A stretch of DNA of 40,515 nt from Snodgrassella alvi_G (GTDB lineage: Bacteria; Pseudomonadota; Gammaproteobacteria; Burkholderiales; Neisseriaceae), in NCBI GenBank assembly GCA_946478525.1, contig CAMLCH010000024.1, positions 1-40,515 on the forward strand, given 5' to 3'. A model generated the notes under the pieces. It made no database searches, was not told the DNA's origin, and was given only the letters and a program-made list of their open reading frames with translations. Made by a program: the position numbers and the translations under genes. Within the stretch, counting starts at the first letter, position 1, and each line of letters opens with the position of its first letter. This document shows positions 34,318 to 40,515 of this stretch, in pieces.

Positions 34318-34824
34318 TTATTGTAATGGCTTCATATTCATGACTTCCATCAAAAAATTGGTGAAAGCTGGATTGGAGGGTTTTTCTTTCATATTTGGCC
34401 AACGTTGTTGCCAACCGGATAAAGCATTCTTGATATAGCCTTTGGATTGGGCTGTATCAATAGAACCTTGCTGGCTTTCTACCGCACTGCGCAAATATAT
34501 ATCATACATATCATCATCGATAATGTTATGACCTACCTGAGCAATACGAAATTGATTCAACATCTGAGCAGCTTGAACCTTAGTCATTGTACCTTGTGCT
34601 ACACGATAGCTTAAGCGTGTAGCCTCATCTCTGATCCTAGATACATCAGACCAATGACTATCTGCCAATTTATATGAATTTCCCTTAACCGTTCCATTAT
34701 CAACTTTTTCTGACTGAGAACTAGGTTTGTTATTTGGATTCTTATTAAAAGTTGGTACATCAAAGGTAGTACAAGCACTCATCAATACTGCAATAACACT
34801 CAATGCTAATATATTTTTCATCAT
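34318..34824 (-). CDS. Hypothetical lipoprotein
   Basis: A 168-residue protein from ATG 34824 (MMKNILALSVIAVLMSAC). The lipobox LMSAC puts the lipid on Cys18; the mature start TTFDVP is followed by an Asn/Ser-rich linker (25-50). The rest is helical (WSDVSRIRDEATRLSYRV, then TKVQAAQMLNQFRI) and has no recognised domain. No Asp at +2, so outer-membrane sorting is likely. Related Neisseriaceae genomes seem to carry such lipoproteins, but I cannot name a family. It is transcribed toward its own strong terminator. cysK lies upstream on the same strand, separated by 151 bases. Confidence 0.75.
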   Translation of the reverse strand: MMKNILALSVIAVLMSACTTFDVPTFNKNPNNKPSSQSEKVDNGTVKGNSYKLADSHWSDVSRIRDEATRLSYRVAQGTMTKVQAAQMLNQFRIAQVGHNIIDDDMYDIYLRSAVESQQGSIDTAQSKGYIKNALSGWQQRWPNMKEKPSNPAFTNFLMEVMNMKPLQ

Positions 34825-34975
34825 TTGTTTACTCAATAAATTGCTTAAAACAAAATAAAAAGCCAGCTAGCTTCAGCGTATGGCTGTACAATTATTAACG
34901 TTAATTGTATCACAGCCATCATAGGAAAATAAAACCAAATTAAATATGTGGTTTCATTTCACAGAATTAACATTC

Positions 34976-35908
34976 TTAGGCCAAATCAGCAAACAATGGT
35001 GTTGACAAATAACGCTCTCCATACGATGGAATCAATACCACAATAAGTTTATCAACATTTTCAGGTTTAGCCGCTAGTTGTAGCCCAGCCCATACAGCAG
35101 CACCTGAAGAAATACCAACCAGAATGCCTTCTTTTGATGCCATTTCACGGGCTGTTGCAAATGATTCATCGTTTGGCGCCAAAATAACACCATCATAAAT
35201 ATCAGTATTCAAAATTTTTGGTACAAAACCTGCACCGATACCCTGAATAGGATGTGGTCCTTTTGCTCCTCCTGATAATACAGGTGAAGCTTGTGGTTCG
35301 ACAGCAAAAACCTGCAACTGTGGTTTTTTGTTCTTTAAAGCTTCACCGACACCGGTTATTGTTCCTCCGGTGCCCACTCCAGCCACAAAAATATCCACTT
35401 TTCCATCAGTATCCTGCCATATTTCTTGAGCTGTGGTCTGACGATGTATTTCAGGATTGGCGGGATTTTCAAATTGCTGAGGCATAAAATACTGGTTCGG
35501 ATCTGCATCCACAAAAGCCTGAGCACGCGCAATCGCACCTGACATCCCTTCCGCTCCGGGGGTTAAAACTAATTCTGCGCCATAAGCACGTAATAGCATT
35601 CTACGCTCTTTACTCATAGTATCCGGCATAGTAATTATTAATTTATAACCTCGGGCTGCGCACACCATCGCCAGTCCAATACCTGTGTTGCCACTAGTGG
35701 GTTCTACGATAACAGTATTGGAATTAATTTTACCTGCCTTTTTCGCAGCATCTATCATATTGACAGCAATACGGTCTTTAACACTACTACTGGGATTAAA
35801 AAACTCAAGCTTAACTACGAGTTTTCCGGGCAGCCCCGCTCCAAGTCTATTTAATTGAACTAAAGGAGTATGACCAATCAAATCAGTTATACTAGATGCA
35901 ATATTCAT
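34976..35908 (-). CDS. cysK: Cysteine synthase A (O-acetylserine sulfhydrylase)
   Basis: A 310-residue PLP enzyme from ATG 35908 (MNIASSITDLIGHTPLVQL), preceded by GAGGAAGAG; the six-residue extension is rejected. The PLP lysine is K44 in SSSVKDRIA, the substrate loop TSGNTGIG is at 71-78, and GTGGTITGVGE binds the phosphate. SYGERYLSTPLF near the end is the CysK signature. It combines O-acetylserine with sulfide to give cysteine. No terminator is obvious between it and the lipoprotein gene. Upstream DNA is very AT-rich without a clear CysB site. Confidence 0.97.
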   Translation of the reverse strand: MNIASSITDLIGHTPLVQLNRLGAGLPGKLVVKLEFFNPSSSVKDRIAVNMIDAAKKAGKINSNTVIVEPTSGNTGIGLAMVCAARGYKLIITMPDTMSKERRMLLRAYGAELVLTPGAEGMSGAIARAQAFVDADPNQYFMPQQFENPANPEIHRQTTAQEIWQDTDGKVDIFVAGVGTGGTITGVGEALKNKKPQLQVFAVEPQASPVLSGGAKGPHPIQGIGAGFVPKILNTDIYDGVILAPNDESFATAREMASKEGILVGISSGAAVWAGLQLAAKPENVDKLIVVLIPSYGERYLSTPLFADLA

Positions 35909-36373
35909 TCTCTTCCTCTTCTGCAAAGATTAAATTATAAAAAAACTGTTAAATCATAATTTTAAAATTATCATTCATCTTAATTGATCTTAACAGATTT
36001 GTTTATTAGATGCTAATAGATATTCAAACATATTTTCCTTTAACTTAAACAGGTTAATGATCTAATTAAATCTCTTAAAAATTTAATGGGTAAAGTCCAC
36101 GAATACACTTTGTTACTAGGTTAAATTTCATTACGTTATAAAACTCTTTAGCATAAATTAATCGTTACTGATCGTTTAACAAATGGATTAATTCAAAACA
36201 AAATAAAAATTAAGTTTAGCATTTTGTTTAGTAATTTCTGTTTCTTTTGCTTACGTTGCCATAATAGTGCGAATAATATCAACTTATTCTAATTAATGTT
36301 TTGATAATATGATTTCAATACCAATCTTTTTGGCTAAAGAAATTAGATAGAAAATTCCAAAGTTTAAATACTG
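35909..36373. other. AT-rich intergenic region upstream of cysK
   Basis: About 465 bases without a gene. It holds the cysK promoter, and the acnB terminator follows. Nothing else was recognised. Confidence 0.4.
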
Positions 36374-36406
36374 AAAATAAATTAGGGACTGCCTAATACA
36401 GTCCCT
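36374..36406 (-). terminator. Intrinsic terminator of acnB
   Basis: On the minus strand AGGGACTG pairs with CAGTCCCT around a seven-base loop, followed by AATTTATTTT. Confidence 0.82.
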
Positions 36407-36428
36407 TGAAAATTGCAATAGATAAATC

Positions 36429-39014
36429 TTATGCTTCTACAGATGCAGCCACATTAACATAGTCCTGAATCTGATCAAAATTCATATAACGATAAATCTC
36501 CAATCCTTTATCCTTAATGATAGCAATATTTTGCTGATATTCGTTTAAATCAGGAATATGCCCCAATTTAGAACATATAGCAGCTAATTCCGCTGAACTC
36601 AAAAACACCTGTGTATTTTTACCCAGACGATTAGGGAAATTACGTGTAGAAGTGGATACCACTGTTGAACCATCTCTGGCATGAGCCTGATTTCCCATAC
36701 ACAATGAACATCCTGGAGTTTCCACTCTGGCTCCGGCTCGACCTAAAACGTTGTAACAACCTTCTTCAGAAAGTTCTTTAGCATCCATTCTGGTAGGTGG
36801 TGCAATCCATAAACGTACTGGCAAATCAGTTTTTCCAGCCAGTAAAGTAGAAGCAGCACGATAATGACCTATATTAGTCATACATGAACCAATGAAGACT
36901 TCATCAATTTTGGTTCCAGCCACTTCTGACAATGGTTTAACATCATCCGGATCATTAGGACAAGCGAGAATAGGCTCAGTAATTTCATTCATATTAATAT
37001 TAATTACCGCTGCATATTCAGCATCTGCATCTGCTTCCATTAACTGTGGTGCTGCTAGCCACTCCTCCATTTTCTGAATACGACGTTTTAAGGTTTGTGC
37101 ATCCTGATAACCATCCGCAATCATATTTTTCAGAAGAACAATATTTGATTGCAAATATTCTTTAATCGGTTGTTCATTCAGTTTCACTGTACAAGCAGCT
37201 GCGGAACGTTCTGCTGAAGCATCAGTTAATTCAAACGCTTGTTCAACTTTTAAATCTGGTAAACCTTCTATTTCCAGAATACGACCTGAGAATATATTCT
37301 TTTTGCCAGCTTTTGCAACTGTCAGTAATCCATCTTTAATAGCCTGCAACGGAATAGCATTAACCAAATCACGCAAGGTAATTCCCGGCTGCATCTGCCC
37401 TGTGAAACGCACCAGAACAGATTCCGGCATATCTAAAGGCATCACACCGGTTGCCGCTGCAAAAGCTACTAAACCAGATCCGGCCGGAAAAGAAATACCT
37501 AGAGGGAAACGTGTATGTGAATCACCACCTGTTCCCACCATATCCGGCAATAACATCCGATTCAACCAAGAATGGATAATGCCATCACCGGGACGTAAAG
37601 CAATTCCGCCACGAGACGAAATAAATTCTGGTAAATCCTTATGCATCTGTACATCAACGGTTTTAGGATAAGCCGAGGTATGACAAAAAGATTGCATCAC
37701 TAAATCAGAAGAGAAACCAAGACAAGCAAGATCTTTTAACTCATCGCGCGTCATGGGTCCAGTTGTATCCTGAGAACCTACGGTTGTCATACGAGGTTCG
37801 CAGTATGTACCCGGTCTGATTCCCTGACCTTCTGATAAGCCACAGGCACGACCGACCATTTTTTGTGCCAGCGTGAAGCCAGCGCTACTGGGTTCAGGCG
37901 CAAGAGGCAAACGGAATATATCGGTTTCGCCCAGCCCCAATGTTTTTCTCGCCTTGGTTGTCAGACCACGACCGATGATTAAATTGATGCGTCCGCCAGC
38001 TTGAACTTCATCTAAAATTACAGGCGATTTTAATTGAAATTCTGTAACTGTTTCGCCATTTCTCTCAATTCTGCCAGCATAAGGCAAAATATCAACCACA
38101 TCGCCCATATTCAGATTAGTTACATCAACTTCAATCGGTAATGCGCCTGAGTCTTCCTGCGTATTGAAAAAAATGGGCGCTATTTTGCCACCCAGACATA
38201 TACCACCAAATCGTTTATTAGGAGCAAAAGGGATATCTTGTCCAGTCAGCCAAATAAGTGAATTGGTAGCTGATTTACGCGAAGACCCGGTTCCGACCAC
38301 ATCACCAACATAAGCAACAGGATGACCTTTAGCTTTTAAACTTTCCAGTTGTTTGATTGGTCCAATTTCACCCTCTTTGTCGGGTTGTATACCTTCGCGT
38401 GGGTTTTTAAGCATAGCCAAAGCATGCAATGGAATATCTGGACGGCTCCATGCCTCAGTAGCTGGAGAAAGATCGTCTGTATTAGTTTCACCCAGCACTT
38501 TAAAGACACTAACGGTGATTTTTTCTGGAACTTTAGCTCGCGAAGTGAACCATTCTGCATCAGCCCACGATTGAATAACTTCTTTTGCATAGTTATTGCC
38601 AGCACGCATTTTCTCTTCGACATCATGATAGGCATCAAAGATCAGCAGCGTATGTTTGAGTGCATCAGCGGCAATAGGTGCCAGTTCAGCTGAATCTAAA
38701 AACTTGATTAATGGATGGACATTGTACCCACCCTGCATAGTACCTAATAACTTAACTGCCATTTTTGGGTCGACTAACGGGCTGGTAAGTGAACCCTCAG
38801 CAATGGCTGATAAAAAAGTTGCTTTGACCTTGGAAGCATCATCTACACCAGGCGGAACCCGATAAGACAACAAATAAACAAGAAATTCTTCTTCACCTAC
38901 AGGTGGGTGTTGTAGTAATTCTACTAACTCTTCTGTTTGCTGGGCAGTTAAAGGTAAAGGAGGAATTCCTTTTGCCTCGCGTTCAGTTGCTGCTGCTCGA
39001 TAAGCGTCTAACAT
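36429..39014 (-). CDS. acnB: Bifunctional aconitate hydratase 2 / 2-methylisocitrate dehydratase
   Basis: An 861-residue AcnB. The start is ATG 39014 (MLDAYRAAATEREAKGIPPLPLT) with AAGGAA upstream; the 28-codon extension is rejected. A HEAT-like N-terminal domain (1-160) precedes the swivel domain, an order particular to AcnB. The 4Fe-4S ligands are in GSCMTNIGHYRAA (about residue 710) and TPGCSLCMGNQAHARDG (about 770). It isomerises citrate to isocitrate in the TCA cycle. In other bacteria AcnB can bind mRNA when iron is scarce. Monocistronic, divergent from the M48 lipoprotein gene, with a GATAAT-type dyad in the gap. Confidence 0.97.
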   Translation of the reverse strand: MLDAYRAAATEREAKGIPPLPLTAQQTEELVELLQHPPVGEEEFLVYLLSYRVPPGVDDASKVKATFLSAIAEGSLTSPLVDPKMAVKLLGTMQGGYNVHPLIKFLDSAELAPIAADALKHTLLIFDAYHDVEEKMRAGNNYAKEVIQSWADAEWFTSRAKVPEKITVSVFKVLGETNTDDLSPATEAWSRPDIPLHALAMLKNPREGIQPDKEGEIGPIKQLESLKAKGHPVAYVGDVVGTGSSRKSATNSLIWLTGQDIPFAPNKRFGGICLGGKIAPIFFNTQEDSGALPIEVDVTNLNMGDVVDILPYAGRIERNGETVTEFQLKSPVILDEVQAGGRINLIIGRGLTTKARKTLGLGETDIFRLPLAPEPSSAGFTLAQKMVGRACGLSEGQGIRPGTYCEPRMTTVGSQDTTGPMTRDELKDLACLGFSSDLVMQSFCHTSAYPKTVDVQMHKDLPEFISSRGGIALRPGDGIIHSWLNRMLLPDMVGTGGDSHTRFPLGISFPAGSGLVAFAAATGVMPLDMPESVLVRFTGQMQPGITLRDLVNAIPLQAIKDGLLTVAKAGKKNIFSGRILEIEGLPDLKVEQAFELTDASAERSAAACTVKLNEQPIKEYLQSNIVLLKNMIADGYQDAQTLKRRIQKMEEWLAAPQLMEADADAEYAAVININMNEITEPILACPNDPDDVKPLSEVAGTKIDEVFIGSCMTNIGHYRAASTLLAGKTDLPVRLWIAPPTRMDAKELSEEGCYNVLGRAGARVETPGCSLCMGNQAHARDGSTVVSTSTRNFPNRLGKNTQVFLSSAELAAICSKLGHIPDLNEYQQNIAIIKDKGLEIYRYMNFDQIQDYVNVAASVEA

Positions 39015-39260
39015 CGTGAACTTCCTTAGTGTTATGTTCCTGAAATTATTATGATAACTATTTAAAACTAGATTTTGACGATAATTATCATACTCCAAAA
39101 TAACTTCAGATAAAATTATTTCTCCATCATTGTTGTAGTTAAAAATAGTTAAGTAAATAAAATTAATCTATAATGTCATTAATTTATATTTTCATTATTT
39201 AATTTAAATTTCTATATATTTCATTTTTAACAATTTAACCAAATGGAATAAAAGATAATC

Positions 39261-40079
39261 ATGTTTCAAATAAAATATAAACTACTTATAGTAGGAATTT
39301 TAGGTGGACTTTTAAGTGCTTGTGCCCAAATCGCAGATTCGATTGGTTATGACACACAATATATGAATTCATCCGCAGCGCAAAGCTATAGTAAAATGAT
39401 TAGTCAGGCTCGCTCCTACAATAAAATCGAAACCACAACACCGCTGGCTAAACGTGTCAATCGTATTTTTCAGCGTATGGTTCCTTATGCAGATGCAGCG
39501 AATAAGACAGGTGTAATGTTTGATTGGGAACTATCAGTAATTGATAAAGATGAAGCAAATGCCTTTGCCATGGCAGGTGGGAAAATGGTGGTCTATACGG
39601 GGATTATAGAAAAATTAAATCTAACTGATGATGAAATTGCTGCGGTTATTGGTCATGAAATGACTCATGCATTGCAAGAGCATTCGAAAAAAAGAACCGG
39701 ACAAATAATTTTCACTGCTTTAGCCCTAGAAATAACTGGGGCAATTGTGCAATCCAAATCCAAAATTGATGATGAATCATTAAATCTCTACAAAGATATG
39801 ATTGGTACGGTGGGTATGACTTTACCTTATTATCGCCATCATGAAGCTCAAGCTGATGCTGGTGGCGTCAGGTTAATGGCTCAGGCGGGATACAATCCCG
39901 AAGCTGCGGTAAATGTATGGGTTAAAATGAAGAGCTATAACAAACTTGAAGGCAGAGGAAACAATATTAGCTTTCTTTCTACTCATCCCAGTAATGATGC
40001 TCGTATCAGAGCAATCAAATCACTGATACCAAAAGTTAGGCCGATATATGAACAAACACGATTGTCTGATAATAACTAA
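39261..40079 (+). CDS. M48-family metalloprotease lipoprotein (LoiP/BepA-like)
   Basis: A 272-residue lipoprotein: signal with lipobox LLSAC (Cys21), then an M48 zinc-peptidase domain. The catalytic HEMTH is at 132-136, the third ligand is Glu195 in HHEAQADAGG, and the conserved FLSTHPSNDARI follows near 245. LoiP (YggG) and BepA in E. coli are periplasmic, outer-membrane-associated proteases that clear misassembled membrane proteins under stress. With no TPR domain it is closer to LoiP. It has its own unit with a 246-base upstream gap shared with acnB. Confidence 0.92.
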   Translation: MFQIKYKLLIVGILGGLLSACAQIADSIGYDTQYMNSSAAQSYSKMISQARSYNKIETTTPLAKRVNRIFQRMVPYADAANKTGVMFDWELSVIDKDEANAFAMAGGKMVVYTGIIEKLNLTDDEIAAVIGHEMTHALQEHSKKRTGQIIFTALALEITGAIVQSKSKIDDESLNLYKDMIGTVGMTLPYYRHHEAQADAGGVRLMAQAGYNPEAAVNVWVKMKSYNKLEGRGNNISFLSTHPSNDARIRAIKSLIPKVRPIYEQTRLSDNN

Positions 40080-40515
40080 TATTTTTGAGAAAATAAAATT
40101 TAAAATAATAAACTCTATATATAGTTCTTAGGTAAAATTTATTTTACCTAAGAAGATTATTACTGAAAATAAAGTAGGTAAATTATTGAATTAACAAATA
40201 ATGTGAATCTGTATAGATTCAAAAACCATTAAAAGTTACTATAAATTTCTTCAATATCAATTTTGTTGATTAATCATAATTTATTCTTATTAACTATTGA
40301 GGTGCAATGTTTATGTAGGTATTCAACAGAACATTTTAAAATGCCTAAAAGAAAAAACCTGAATCAACCAAGATGATAAATATTGAATTGTTGGATTTTT
40401 AAAACATTCCAATAATAATCAAAATTTGTAAAATTTATTCTAGTTATATTTCATTTATTCTGTCTATCGTTATTAGCTGTATAGTATCAATAGTTAACGA
40501 GTTAAAATATATTTA
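40080..40515. other. AT-rich end of window with a 30-base palindrome
   Basis: No gene recognised. 40125-40154 is an inverted repeat with 14-base perfect arms (TTCTTAGGTAAAAT and its complement) and a two-base centre. It lacks a T-run, so it is a poor intrinsic terminator but could be an mRNA-end hairpin or a protein-binding site. Confidence 0.5.

Noticed and set aside
37303..37671. 122-codon ORF antisense to acnB
   Set aside because: It lies inside the conserved acnB core and reads as the shadow of the opposite strand.

Overview
The window looks like an AT-rich chromosome segment of a Neisseriaceae bacterium. The housekeeping genes, their neighbourhoods (lapA-lapB-pyrF, a UbiM-type ubiquinone hydroxylase, acnB beside an M48 lipoprotein) and the Rhs/Cdi polymorphic-toxin debris fit a gut symbiont such as Snodgrassella alvi. 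The genus is an inference from protein character; no rRNA or marker search was possible.

Layout. Positions 1-5075 are an accessory graveyard of contact-dependent toxins. On the minus strand lies the 3' end of a CdiA-like VENN-pretoxin gene with a YwqJ-like deaminase tip, translationally coupled to a partial immunity gene at the window edge. An IS3-family element (1837-3061) truncates it. Beyond the IS, on the plus strand, are two decayed Rhs-core/tip cassettes with an intact small immunity-type ORF (4181-4489) between them. Positions 5076-6057 hold yaaA and tRNA-Ser(UGA). Positions 6155-8895 form a second accessory zone: a solitary PD-(D/E)XK nuclease of foreign-looking composition, an azlC remnant, a carbon-nitrogen hydrolase frameshifted at its C-terminus and a phosphopantetheinyl-transferase remnant. 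Positions 8873-11500 carry a GcvA-like LysR regulator divergent from a barrel-fold protein and an MBL-fold hydrolase.

From about 11900 to the end the window is mostly core genome: a small secreted DUF5339-like protein, clpB behind a sigma-32-like promoter, a CYTH phosphatase, prmB, a zincin-like protein, an Smr protein, ubiM, pyrF, lapB, lapA, ilvE, a zf-CHCC protein, trxB, fabI, mscL, a class-1-like dihydroorotate dehydrogenase homologue, rlmJ, fbp, a cyclophilin, a lipoprotein, cysK, acnB and an M48 lipoprotein. Two islands interrupt it: a very AT-rich SH3-domain lipoprotein with a Cys-ribbon remnant downstream (24485-25710), and a short endonuclease V homologue lacking the usual catalytic histidine (30599-31105).

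How the genes work together. The core genes cover protein disaggregation (clpB), LPS homeostasis (lapA/lapB), redox and cysteine metabolism (trxB, cysK), fatty-acid synthesis (fabI), gluconeogenesis (fbp) and the TCA cycle (acnB). Most are single transcription units bounded by clear intrinsic terminators. The accessory parts point to inter-bacterial antagonism and possibly phage defence. The least explained items are the orphan toxin/immunity cassettes, the orphan nuclease next to tRNA-Ser, and the His-less EndoV-like protein.
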